From the NCBI GenBank assembly GCA_038106145.1, contig JAYODD010000003.1, positions 1 to 64,000 on the forward strand: 64,000 nt of DNA, given 5' to 3'. How positions within the stretch are numbered: the first letter of the stretch is position 1; every line of letters begins with the position of its first letter. The position numbers and the translations under genes are program-made. Positions 7,293-15,195 of the stretch are shown one piece after another. Under the pieces are notes generated by a model. It was not told where the DNA came from. It saw only the letters and a program-made list of their open reading frames with translations, and did no database searches. This DNA comes from JBFJKD01 sp038106145. GTDB taxonomy: Bacteria; Pseudomonadota; Gammaproteobacteria; Pseudomonadales; Porticoccaceae.

Positions 7293-8155
7293 TCTTCGGC
7301 CGGTTTGAGACAGTCAGCCAGCTCGGCACCGATAGCGCGCAAAAATGTGGCGTAACGCCCGGTTGTGCGCCCTGGAGGACTGATGCCGGGGGCAGCGGTA
7401 CCCAGGGGGTCAACAACGGCAACCTTGGCTCCCAGTTGCTGTGCCACGCGCCGCACCCGATCCGAGCGATGTCTAGGCTCCGCCACCACGCAGCGTACAT
7501 TTTCCAGCGCGAGCAGGCGTTCGAGTTCGCGGGCCCCGGTGGGCAGCCCGCTACCACCGCGCAGCGCCCCCGCCTGACGCAGGCCGAAGTAGTCCACAAA
7601 ATGCCCGAAAGCATCGTGATCCACCAATAACGCGTTGTCGGTTAGGCCCTTTAATTGCGCGCGGATATCATCGACCGCGGCACGTTGTGCCACTTCAAAA
7701 ACGCGCAAATTTTCGGTTAGTTGGTCTTTTTGCCGGGGTGACCGTGCGCTCAGCCAGGCACTGATTGCCCGCGCGATGGCTACCGCGTTATCCGGATTTA
7801 ACCACAGGTGGTAATCCCCCCGATGCGGGTCCGCTGCTGGCCACACCATGGCGGGTAGCAGTGCCGCCGTAATCACCGTGCTTGGGGCGCGGGAGGACAG
7901 GGGTCGGGTCAGAAAATGTTCCAGACCGGGACCAACCCAGACCACCAGGTCCGCCTGGTCCAGTAATTGGCGATCGGAAACTCTCAGGGAATAGTGGTGC
8001 TCGGTGTCGGTATCGGGAAGCATCTGGCGGACATCCGCAGCACTTCCCGCAATCTCTTCGGCCACCAGGGTCAATGGCCGAATCGTAGTCACGATCAGCG
8101 GTTTTCCCCACGCCGGAACCGCCACCATCAATAACAACACTACTATTTTACGCAT
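7289..8155 (-). CDS. znuA: zinc ABC transporter substrate-binding protein ZnuA
   Basis: Periplasmic high-affinity zinc-binding component for ZnuBC. The 288-residue protein has a signal peptide (about 1-17, cleaved after WG) and the cluster A-I binding-protein fold. Likely zinc ligands are a His in HHYSLRVSD, His in DYHLWLNPDN, His in VDHDAFGHF and Asp in VVDPLGT. The His/Asp-rich acidic loop of many ZnuA proteins is essentially absent; only HH precedes the first ligand helix. It diverges from zur-znuC-znuB, and a Zur box sits about 65 bases upstream, so repression by Zur with zinc is expected. Confidence 0.92.
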   Translation of the reverse strand: MRKIVVLLLMVAVPAWGKPLIVTTIRPLTLVAEEIAGSAADVRQMLPDTDTEHHYSLRVSDRQLLDQADLVVWVGPGLEHFLTRPLSSRAPSTVITAALLPAMVWPAADPHRGDYHLWLNPDNAVAIARAISAWLSARSPRQKDQLTENLRVFEVAQRAAVDDIRAQLKGLTDNALLVDHDAFGHFVDYFGLRQAGALRGGSGLPTGARELERLLALENVRCVVAEPRHRSDRVRRVAQQLGAKVAVVDPLGTAAPGISPPGRTTGRYATFLRAIGAELADCLKPAED

Positions 8156-8220
8156 ACGAGGAATCCCGCCTTGCTATCAGGCCAGCGCACAGGGTGCGAG
8201 GCCGGCCGCCAACGGCTCAA

Positions 8221-8241
8221 TAATGTTATGTTATAACATTA
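8221..8241. promoter_or_regulatory. Zur box controlling znuA
   Basis: Perfect 9-bp inverted repeat TAATGTTAT / ATAACATTA around a 3-bp centre. It matches the gammaproteobacterial Zur operator (GTTATA-n-TATAAC core) and lies just upstream of znuA in the znuA-zur divergent region. Binding of Zn-loaded Zur would block znuA transcription. Confidence 0.8.
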
Positions 8242-8315
8242 TATTTTTGCATAACCAGTGGCGGCTTTAAATTTCTCTGAGGCCACCGCGCCGGGCCTTG
8301 GCGCCATGGAATTAT

Positions 8316-8330
8316 TGTTATACTATCACA
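8316..8330. promoter_or_regulatory. second Zur box, controlling zur-znuCB
   Basis: TGTTATA-c-TATCACA is an inverted repeat with one mismatch. It overlaps a possible -10 (TATACT, 8319-8324) and lies 25 bases before the zur start. It implies autoregulation of zur together with znuC and znuB. Confidence 0.6.
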
Positions 8331-8354
8331 CCACCTTTCGCTGGTCGCCCACAA

Positions 8355-8858
8355 GTGATTACCAACTCCAAGGTTGCATACCACGAACACGATCACGCCC
8401 GCTGCGAGCACGCGGCCATGGCCCAGGCCCGCAACGTCTGCCGCGCCCGCGGCGCCCGGCTAACCCCCTCACGGGAGGCGGTGCTACAACTTATCTGGCA
8501 AAACCACAAACCGATTGGCGCCTACGCCCTGATCGAAAAACTCACCGCGCTCAACGGTAAACGAGTTTTACCACCCACGGTTTATCGGGCGATTGATTTT
8601 CTGCTGGACCTGGGCCTGATTCACCGTATTGCTTCACTGAACAGTTTTATCGGCTGTCCGTTTCCCGGTAGCGCCCACAGCGATCTTTTTCTGGTGTGCC
8701 GGGCCTGCGGCAGTGCGGCGGAGTGCAGCGCCGAAGGGATTAACAGCGCCATTGCGGCCACCGCTGCCCGCGCCGGGTTTAGCGCCGAATCCCAGTCCGT
8801 TGAAATTCTGGGGCTGTGTCCTCAATGTAACCTCCAGGCAACGGAATCCACCCCATGA
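8355..8858 (+). CDS. zur: zinc uptake regulator Zur (Fur family)
   Basis: Zinc-responsive repressor of the znu genes. The 167-residue protein has an N-terminal winged helix (LTPSREAVLQLIWQ, PPTVYRAIDFLLDLGLIHR) and a C-terminal dimerisation domain. The structural zinc site uses CRACG and CPQC. I chose the GTG at 8355: it gives an N-terminus with an HDH...C...H motif like Pseudomonas Zur, and it places the Zur box upstream. The upstream ATG at 8298 would put that operator inside the gene. The last codon overlaps the znuC start (ATGA), so the two are translationally coupled. Confidence 0.88.
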   Translation: MITNSKVAYHEHDHARCEHAAMAQARNVCRARGARLTPSREAVLQLIWQNHKPIGAYALIEKLTALNGKRVLPPTVYRAIDFLLDLGLIHRIASLNSFIGCPFPGSAHSDLFLVCRACGSAAECSAEGINSAIAATAARAGFSAESQSVEILGLCPQCNLQATESTP

Positions 8859-9619
8859 CCCCTCAACCCCAACCACTGTTGACGTTGCGTGGCATTGAAA
8901 AGCGCTATCGCCACAAAACGGTTCTGCGCCACATCGATCTGACCCTGGCCCGCGGACAAATTCTCCCCCTCATCGGACCCAACGGTGCGGGCAAGACCAC
9001 GCTGGTCAAAATTGTGCTGGGCCTGCTCGCACCGGACGCCGGCACGGTGTCGCGAGCGGCGGGGCTCCGTATCGGCTATATGCCACAAAAACTGGCCCTG
9101 GACCCGACGCTGCCCCTGAGCGCGGGGCGTTTTCTGCAACTGGCCGAACCCGATATCCGTTTATGCCGCGCGGCCCTGGAAGAAACCGGAATTTTGCACT
9201 TGATCGACCATCCGGTGCAGGGGCTGTCCGGCGGCGAAACCCAACGCATGCTGCTGGCCCGGGCCCTGTTGCGCAAACCCGACCTGCTGGTGCTGGACGA
9301 GCCGGTACAGGGTGTGGATGTCACCGGACAGGAAGCCCTGTACCTGTTGATTAACAGCATTCGCCAGCGCTTGAACTGCGCCATACTCATGGTTTCCCAC
9401 GACCTCCACCTGGTGATGGCCGCAACCGACGAGGTGATTTGCCTGAACGGCCACATCTGCTGCCACGGCAGCCCCGAGCACGTCTCCAACGACCCGGCAT
9501 TTGTTGAATTGTTTGGCAGCCGCACGGCGCTGTACACCCACCATCACGACCATCACCACGATCTGGATGCCACGGTTGTGGAACAACCCACCGACAGGGT
9601 GGAGCGCGCCGATGCCTGA
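8855..9619 (+). CDS. znuC: zinc ABC transporter ATP-binding protein ZnuC
   Basis: Cytoplasmic ATPase powering zinc import through ZnuB. The 254 residues include Walker A GPNGAGKTT, signature LSGGE, Walker B LLVLDEPVQGVD and the switch His in MVSHDLH. An unusual C-terminal tail has a His-rich segment (HHHDHHHDLD), not needed for the ATPase, that might bind zinc. The start overlaps the end of zur by 4 bases and the end overlaps znuB by 8, so the three genes form one tight operon. Confidence 0.95.
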   Translation: MTPQPQPLLTLRGIEKRYRHKTVLRHIDLTLARGQILPLIGPNGAGKTTLVKIVLGLLAPDAGTVSRAAGLRIGYMPQKLALDPTLPLSAGRFLQLAEPDIRLCRAALEETGILHLIDHPVQGLSGGETQRMLLARALLRKPDLLVLDEPVQGVDVTGQEALYLLINSIRQRLNCAILMVSHDLHLVMAATDEVICLNGHICCHGSPEHVSNDPAFVELFGSRTALYTHHHDHHHDLDATVVEQPTDRVERADA

Positions 9620-10406
9620 ATTTTTAGTGCTGGCGCTACTCGCCGGACTCGGCGTATCCCTGGTAACCGGGCCTCTGGGCGCCTTTGTGGTGTGGCGTCG
9701 CATGGCCTATTTTGGCGACACCCTCGCCCACGGCGCGCTGCTAGGGATGGCGCTAAGTATGTGGTTTACGGTAGCCCCCACCCTGGCAGTGGCCCTGGTG
9801 TGTATTGCCCTCGCGCTGCTGATAACGGCTTTACAGCAGCGACGACTGCTGTCCACCGACACCACCCTGGGTATTTTGGCACACAGTGCCCTGGCCCTCG
9901 GCCTGGTCGCGATTACGCTGATCCCCGGAGCGCGGGCGGATATGGAGGGCCTGTTGTTCGGCGATATTCTGGCGGTGACCCCCGCCGAAGTCCTGACCAT
10001 CTGGGTAACCGCATGCCTGGTCGCGACTCTGCTGTGGAAGTTGTGGCGGCCGCTGCTGGCGATAACCGTACACCTGGATCTGGCCCAGGTAGAAGGTGTG
10101 GCGGTGGCCCGGATGACCCTGGCGCTCAAACTGATGTTGGCGCTGGTGGTCGCGGTGGCGATGAAAGTGGTCGGAGTGTTGTTAATTACCGCACTGCTGA
10201 TTATTCCCGCGGCGGCGGCCCGCGGCTTGGCTCGCAACCCGGAAAGCATGGTAGTAATGGCCAGCGCCATTGGCGCCACTGCGGTCGCCGCCGGGCTCGG
10301 CGCTGCCTGGTTGTGGAATATGCCAGCCGGGCCAGCAATCGTACTATCGGCAACACTGATCTTTGTGTTGTCCCTGGTTTTTGTTCCCGCGCGACTCGAA
10401 TCCTAG
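9612..10406 (+). CDS. znuB: zinc ABC transporter permease ZnuB
   Basis: Inner-membrane channel subunit of the zinc importer, family ABC-3. The 264 residues form seven or eight hydrophobic segments, with the family signature FGDTLAHGALLGMALS near the N-terminus. The start at 9612 is preceded by GGAG (9601-9604). The open frame reaches further upstream, but that part overlaps znuC and is not hydrophobic. Last gene of the zur-znuCB operon. Confidence 0.93.
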   Translation: MPEFLVLALLAGLGVSLVTGPLGAFVVWRRMAYFGDTLAHGALLGMALSMWFTVAPTLAVALVCIALALLITALQQRRLLSTDTTLGILAHSALALGLVAITLIPGARADMEGLLFGDILAVTPAEVLTIWVTACLVATLLWKLWRPLLAITVHLDLAQVEGVAVARMTLALKLMLALVVAVAMKVVGVLLITALLIIPAAAARGLARNPESMVVMASAIGATAVAAGLGAAWLWNMPAGPAIVLSATLIFVLSLVFVPARLES

Positions 10407-10787
10407 CACTTCCCGGGCCCAACTCCCGCGCCGATGCCCGGCAACGCCCCAAGGACGGTACGACCTTTGCGGCACCGTGGGATGCACCGCCACCGCCGAG
10501 TTACGCGCGCCCGCTAATTACAGGTTAGCCCCGAGCACCACCCATGTTGCCGCGTAGCCGTCGCAAAGTTTGATCAACTCAAAAATATTGTCGGCAATGC
10601 CGATCAAAAAAGTGCTGCACCCCCAGGTCCGCAAGCTGTTTGCCACCTCGAGATCGCACCGGCATTCAGCCCCACCGGTGTTTATATTTATCCGCAGATA
10701 ACAGGCGTCAGGTGAATTCGATGGACAGGTTCGCCCCGGTCCGTGATGGGCGGCATGTTAACCATTCAGACCCGGGGGGGGATTCTC
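10407..10787. other. 381-base gap between znuB and sco, no convincing gene
   Basis: The stretch contains a weak plus-strand hairpin (CACCGG/CCGGTG, 10657-10662 with 10675-10680) followed by TTTATATTTA, which could end the znu operon. On the minus strand a frame stays open from 10757 to 10518 and ends in a plausible peptide (FLIGIADNIFEL, then WVVLGANL before TAA). It has no ATG, GTG or ribosome-binding site giving a sensible product. It may be a gene remnant or chance. Nothing else was recognised. Confidence 0.3.
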
Positions 10788-11453
10788 TCAGGGGTAGGTG
10801 GCGCGCAATGAGCGCCAGGCGACCTGTAGATTGCCATACTCGAACGGCGGTCGGAAATAGCCGTGCAATTCACCTCGCGGATTAATTAACACCAGATCCC
10901 CGCTGTGCGCTACCTGATAATCCTGCTCCGCCGGGGCCGTGGCGTCGTAGGCGATGTTCACCTCAGCGGCGAGCTTGAGCAGGGCGTAGGGGTTCCCGGT
11001 GATACCGATAAAGTCCCGGTGGAACTTTGCGAGATATTCGCGCATGCGTTGGGGGGTATCCCGCTGCGCATCCACGGTTACCAGCACGACCTGTAAATCG
11101 CTCCGGTCCTCCGGCGCAAGTGCGCTGTACATTTGGGCCAATGTCGACAGGGTGGTCGGGCAGATGTCCGCGCAATGCGTAAACCCAAAAAACAGGATGC
11201 TCCAGCGCCCGGTAAGCCGCTGCTTACCGATCTCGTCCCCGCGCTGATCCGTCAACGCGAAGTCGCTGAAGGCCCGCGGCTGGTCCAGCACCAGCGCCCC
11301 GTAATCCCGCAGTTGATATTGATTAAGAATGCGCGGGCTGGACAGTTTATTGACCAACGCACCAATGGTCAGGGTGCTGAATACCAGCACTCCAATCACG
11401 GTCAGGCGAATATTGCGCCGCACCTTGTCCTGGGCCGAATTTTGTTCAGCCAT
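10788..11453 (-). CDS. SCO1/SenC copper chaperone for cytochrome c oxidase
   Basis: Membrane-anchored thioredoxin-fold protein that delivers copper to the Cu-A centre of oxidase subunit II. The 221 residues have one N-terminal transmembrane segment (about 16-35) and the copper site C94-ADI-C98 followed by Pro, with His183 in VAHSGDL as third ligand. The start at 11453 overlaps the cyoE stop (ATGA). A longer open frame upstream is only a shifted reading of cyoE. Last gene of the minus-strand oxidase assembly group. Confidence 0.93.
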   Translation of the reverse strand: MAEQNSAQDKVRRNIRLTVIGVLVFSTLTIGALVNKLSSPRILNQYQLRDYGALVLDQPRAFSDFALTDQRGDEIGKQRLTGRWSILFFGFTHCADICPTTLSTLAQMYSALAPEDRSDLQVVLVTVDAQRDTPQRMREYLAKFHRDFIGITGNPYALLKLAAEVNIAYDATAPAEQDYQVAHSGDLVLINPRGELHGYFRPPFEYGNLQVAWRSLRATYP

Positions 11454-12361
11454 CAGCGTCCCATCAGAACCGGAGCGGCAATAAAATAGTGGTCGACCAG
11501 CATGACCACAAATAGCGCCATCAAATACACGATTGAATATTTGAAGGTGTCCATCCCCGCGTTGGGCGCTTTGCCCCGCAGCAGAACAATCGCCCAGTAG
11601 AGAAACCCACCGCCCAGTACCAGCGCACCCAGCAGGTACAACCAGCCGCTCATTCCGGTAAGGTAGGGCAGGATGGTGACGAGAATCATTAAAATGGTGT
11701 AGAGCAGGATATGCAGACGGGTGTACCGCTCGCCATGGGTGACGGGCAGCATGGGAATATCCGCCTTGGCGTATTCGTCCTTGCGGTGCAGCGCCAGCGC
11801 CCAGAAATGCGGCGGCGTCCAGGCAAAAATAATCAATACCAGCAACAACGCGTGCGGGTGAACGGTCCCAGTCACCGCAGCCCAGCCGAGCAGGGGAGGG
11901 GCAGCGCCCGCCAGGCCACCGATCACAATGTTTTGCGGCGTGGCGCGCTTTAAAAACAGCGTGTAGACAACCGCATAACCCACCAGGGACGCCAGCGTTA
12001 ACCAGGCGGTGAGGGCGTTGATAAACACCAGCAGTATGGCCATGCCGGCCACGCCGAGAATGAAGGCGAACAGCAGCGCCTGCCCGGGCTCCACCCGGCC
12101 TTTCGCCACCGGGCGATTCAGGGTGCGCGCCATCTTCAGATCCACATGGCGATCCACCAGATGATTGACCGCCGCCGCCGAGGCCGCGCACAGGGCAATC
12201 CCCAGATTACCCAACAGCAGAATATCCAGCGGCACCATTCCCGGCACCGCCAGTAGCATGCCGATGACCGAGGTCAGGATCATTAGCGCGACGACATTCG
12301 GTTTACACAGTTCCAGATAATCTTTCCAGCGCGCCCTGGCGACACCCACGTTAATGTCCAT
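11453..12361 (-). CDS. cyoE: protoheme IX farnesyltransferase (heme O synthase)
   Basis: UbiA-family integral membrane prenyltransferase that adds farnesyl to heme B, making heme O, the precursor of heme A. The 302-residue protein has multiple transmembrane segments and the first Asp-rich prenyl-diphosphate motif in NHLVDRHVDLKMARTLNRP. It overlaps ctaA by 11 bases and sco by one codon, so ctaA-cyoE-sco are co-translated. Together with CtaA it supplies heme A for the oxidase encoded next door. The homologue is also called ctaB. Confidence 0.95.
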   Translation of the reverse strand: MDINVGVARARWKDYLELCKPNVVALMILTSVIGMLLAVPGMVPLDILLLGNLGIALCAASAAAVNHLVDRHVDLKMARTLNRPVAKGRVEPGQALLFAFILGVAGMAILLVFINALTAWLTLASLVGYAVVYTLFLKRATPQNIVIGGLAGAAPPLLGWAAVTGTVHPHALLLVLIIFAWTPPHFWALALHRKDEYAKADIPMLPVTHGERYTRLHILLYTILMILVTILPYLTGMSGWLYLLGALVLGGGFLYWAIVLLRGKAPNAGMDTFKYSIVYLMALFVVMLVDHYFIAAPVLMGR

Positions 12362-13412
12362 TGGCTAAATTCTCCTGAAGTGGCGCCTGTGCGGCCCAGA
12401 TTTTTACGCCAAGGGTTACCAGTGTGAGCAACAGCAACGCGGCGCCGATATTGTGCAGCACCGCGATCGACAGGGGCACCATCCACAAAATATTGCTGAC
12501 ACCCAGCGTAATCTGTAGCCCCAGCGCTACCACAACTGCCAGCGCCAGGCGCCGCACCCGGCGCTCGTTCACCCGCAACAGGGCGCCACAAAACACCAAC
12601 AGATACAGCGCAGTGATTATAGCGCCGATCCGATGCCCCATATGGATTGCCACCCGCGCCTCGCTCTCCAGCTGTCCACCCAGGTAATTAGGGCCAATGG
12701 ACTGGGCAAAATTAAAGCCCTGGGAGGCGTTCATGGGCGGCCACCACTGAGCGTGGCAAGTGGGGAAGTCGGGGCAGGCAAAGGCCGCATAGTTGGCGCT
12801 GGTCCATCCGCCCAGGGCGATCTGCGCAAACACAATAATGACGGCACCCACCAGCCAGTGCTTGGTGTTCTGTAATCGCTGCCAGCACTCTGCGCTCACA
12901 ACCCAGCGGGAGTCATCGAGGCGCAGGGTAAGCAACCACAGCAGGGACAGGGTCGCCATACCACCCAACAGATGCAGCGTTACCACTTGCGGCCAAAGTT
13001 TCAGGGTCACTGTCCACATCCCGAACAAACCCTGCCAAACCACCAGGAACAACAGAAAGATCGGTAGACGAAACGGATAGCCTTCTTGCTCCCGCTTGCG
13101 CCAGGCGAGAATGGCGAGGAAGGCGATCACCAATCCGAGGGTACTGGCGAAATAGCGATGCACCATCTCGGGCCAGGTTTTGCTGGCGTCCACAGGGGCG
13201 TGGGGAAACAGCTCCTGCGCCCGGGTAATTTCGTGCGCCTCGCTCGGCCAGGTTAAATGTCCGTAGCAGCCGGGCCAATCGGGACAACCAAGGCCAGCGT
13301 CCACCAGCCGTGTAAATGCGCCGAGCATCACTACCGCCGTGGCCAGACAGGTGGCGGCGAGAGCCAGTCGAAATCCACTTTTGCGCTGGCTTGCGTCGTT
13401 AAACAGGCTCAT
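12351..13412 (-). CDS. ctaA: heme A synthase (CtaA/COX15)
   Basis: Oxidises the C8 methyl of heme O to give heme A; inner membrane. The 353 residues contain about eight transmembrane helices in two four-helix halves. Conserved histidines appear in EMVHRYFAS and in the HMGHRIGA segment, and an extracytoplasmic Cys pair is seen in LGCPDWPGCYGH. The gene lies 6 bases after the preceding membrane protein gene and overlaps cyoE, so it is part of the assembly operon. Confidence 0.95.
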   Translation of the reverse strand: MSLFNDASQRKSGFRLALAATCLATAVVMLGAFTRLVDAGLGCPDWPGCYGHLTWPSEAHEITRAQELFPHAPVDASKTWPEMVHRYFASTLGLVIAFLAILAWRKREQEGYPFRLPIFLLFLVVWQGLFGMWTVTLKLWPQVVTLHLLGGMATLSLLWLLTLRLDDSRWVVSAECWQRLQNTKHWLVGAVIIVFAQIALGGWTSANYAAFACPDFPTCHAQWWPPMNASQGFNFAQSIGPNYLGGQLESEARVAIHMGHRIGAIITALYLLVFCGALLRVNERRVRRLALAVVVALGLQITLGVSNILWMVPLSIAVLHNIGAALLLLTLVTLGVKIWAAQAPLQENLANGH

Positions 13413-13418
13413 GGCTGA

Positions 13419-14042
13419 TCAGGGCTCCGGTGAGTATTTGAACAGATGCTTAATATCTTCGAGCATACCGCCGCCATCGTGCTCGGCCGAATAAAACATC
13501 ATGGCGATGCCGTGGGGATCCACCAGAAACGCGCGCGCTGCCCCCGGCTGCCAGTCGGCATTGGTGCCGGCGACAAGTTGGTGAAACGCCTCAGGGTCCA
13601 CGTACAGCATCTCCAGGTAGGGGTGTTCCGCGCCAAGGTGCTCTGCCGTGGCGGAATCAAGCACCGTATCCAGGTTCAAGTATATCCGCTGCAGGCGCTG
13701 GCTTTTATTGCCCAGCAGAATATGTACCTGGCGCGTAAGGTAAAGCAGGTGACGACATTCATCCTCGCACTGCGCGCCGCCCACCACAACCAGGCGCCAG
13801 TCGGGCTGCGGCTGCAGCCAGGACCAGGTGGCGCCGTCTGCATTTTTAGCAGCTAACCCGGTGAAGGGCACCGCGGGAGTCAGTAGCACACCGTGATTGC
13901 TGGTACCCAGCAGGTTCAACAACCGTTGACGCTGATGCTCATTGCCAGGGAAGACCAGAAACCCCGCGACCAGCACCAATGCCACCGTGGCGACCATCAC
14001 CCACACCTGAAGAGGAGATTTTTTGTTACTCAGTTCATTCAT
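13419..14042 (-). CDS. membrane-anchored Sco-like protein of the oxidase cluster, function unknown
   Basis: The 207-residue protein has one N-terminal transmembrane helix (about 12-31) and a soluble domain predicted to face the periplasm. The domain carries C92-EDE-C96, a CxxxC pair placed after a beta strand (LVVVGG) as in Sco proteins, and a later segment LVDPHGIAMMFY like the thioredoxin-fold strand before the cis-Pro. It lacks a recognisable Sco third-ligand His. Pseudomonas has an uncharacterised gene in the same place between SURF1 and ctaA. It overlaps the SURF1 gene by 8 bases, so a role in oxidase copper or heme insertion is inferred from context and the Cys pair. Confidence 0.75.
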   Translation of the reverse strand: MNELSNKKSPLQVWVMVATVALVLVAGFLVFPGNEHQRQRLLNLLGTSNHGVLLTPAVPFTGLAAKNADGATWSWLQPQPDWRLVVVGGAQCEDECRHLLYLTRQVHILLGNKSQRLQRIYLNLDTVLDSATAEHLGAEHPYLEMLYVDPEAFHQLVAGTNADWQPGAARAFLVDPHGIAMMFYSAEHDGGGMLEDIKHLFKYSPEP

Positions 14043-14823
14043 CGGTTAACCCATCGCCCGTTTTCCCAAATCTGCCGCATACAACGGCCCCCAGGTTAGA
14101 ACTGGCAAACACCGTCAAAATCAGCAGGGTTGCGGCCATTGCAAACCACTGCACCGCGTAGCCAACATGTTTACCCGGCTGTACATTCACAATCGTCCAA
14201 CCCGTGTGCAGCGCCCCCGGGGCGCGCTGATCAAGGCGCAGCACGTAGGGGAACAGCTTCTCTCCCACCCAGGGTTCCGCTTCCGCTGGCAGCAAAGATT
14301 GTACGACCTGTGGCCACTGTTGTTGCCGCCAACCATTATCGCCGAGACGCAAAGGTGGTGTGGTTTGCCGGTACAAATGTCCAGTTAAAATTTGCTCGCC
14401 GGTCACCTTCGGTACCGGCGGCAACACCCGGCGGTCGAGACTCCCTGCGATCCAGCCGCGATTAACCAGACGACACTGGTCGCTGCCCGCAACCTTAAAC
14501 AGGGATACCGCTTCGTAACCTGGCTGCCCACGGCGCACCCGGTTGTCCAGCAGGACCGTGCGCTCATTGTCGAAATGACCCGCTACACGCACCGCCAGAT
14601 ACTGGTTGTCCGCGGCCGCAGAAATGTTTGCGAAAGGCTGCGGGCCACTGGTTTCCCGCTGTTGCTGCAGTTCCAGCAACAGGCTTTTTTCGTCGGCACG
14701 TTGTAGCTGCCAAAAACCGAGGACCACTGTCAGCGGCAAAAATATTCCGCTAAACGACAGCAGCTTCCAGTTCCAGCGCCAACTCAATGCCGGAGTCGTG
14801 GTTTGCTGCCTGTGCAACGCCAT
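14035..14823 (-). CDS. SURF1-family cytochrome c oxidase assembly protein
   Basis: SURF1/Shy1 proteins help insert heme A into subunit I. The 262 residues show the usual layout: an N-terminal transmembrane helix (about 22-44), a periplasmic domain with RVAGHFDNERTVLLDNRVRRGQ-type sequence and LVNRGWIAG, and a C-terminal helix after HVGYAVQWFAMA. It overlaps the Sco-like gene downstream. The DUF2909 gene starts 40 bases away on the opposite strand, so the two share a short divergent promoter region. Confidence 0.93.
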   Translation of the reverse strand: MALHRQQTTTPALSWRWNWKLLSFSGIFLPLTVVLGFWQLQRADEKSLLLELQQQRETSGPQPFANISAAADNQYLAVRVAGHFDNERTVLLDNRVRRGQPGYEAVSLFKVAGSDQCRLVNRGWIAGSLDRRVLPPVPKVTGEQILTGHLYRQTTPPLRLGDNGWRQQQWPQVVQSLLPAEAEPWVGEKLFPYVLRLDQRAPGALHTGWTIVNVQPGKHVGYAVQWFAMAATLLILTVFASSNLGAVVCGRFGKTGDGLTDE

Positions 14824-14862
14824 TTGTGGTTAAATCACTCCTCGAAAATGCGGAGAAAATAC

Positions 14863-15117
14863 ATGTTGCTGAAATTCATCATCGTAGTGTTGTTTATCGG
14901 CGTCTTAGTCAGTCTTAGCAGCGGGCTCTATTTTCTGATGAAGGACGTCGGCAATCCGCGCAAACGTACGCTGTATGCGCTGGGAATTCGCGCGGGGCTG
15001 GCTACTGCGCTACTGGCAAGTATCATTTACGGTTTCTATTCGGGCAAACTGTCGAGCACCGCTCCGTGGGACCGACAACTACACCCGCAGCAGGTTGCGC
15101 CAACGATAGCTCCCTGA
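14863..15117 (+). CDS. DUF2909 twin-transmembrane small protein
   Basis: Small membrane protein of 84 residues with two hydrophobic helices (about 2-24 and 42-62) joined by a basic hinge (KDVGNPRKRTL). This is the typical pattern of DUF2909, a family found beside oxidase assembly genes. The start at 14863 is fixed by GGAGA 7 bases upstream; a longer open frame before it is not hydrophobic. It is the only plus-strand gene in the cluster, reading back toward coxC, and ends at a bidirectional terminator. Function unknown; oxidase assembly is a guess from context. Confidence 0.8.
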   Translation: MLLKFIIVVLFIGVLVSLSSGLYFLMKDVGNPRKRTLYALGIRAGLATALLASIIYGFYSGKLSSTAPWDRQLHPQQVAPTIAP

Positions 15118-15142
15118 CCACCTGTTTACGCCCTTCGCGAAC

Positions 15143-15172
15143 AAAAACGGCCAGGAACCCCCGGCCGTTTTT
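15143..15172. terminator. bidirectional terminator between DUF2909 and coxC genes
   Basis: Perfect 10-bp stem AAAAACGGCC / GGCCGTTTTT (15143-15152 with 15163-15172). The A and T runs give a U-tail in either direction, as expected where a plus-strand and a minus-strand gene converge. Confidence 0.85.
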
Positions 15173-15195
15173 ATTTCCGGCTAAAGCCGTCAATG

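Noticed and set aside
11454..12191. Long N-terminal extension of the sco frame
   Set aside because: It is the cyoE gene read in another frame; the Sco protein begins at the ATG at 11453 with its transmembrane helix.
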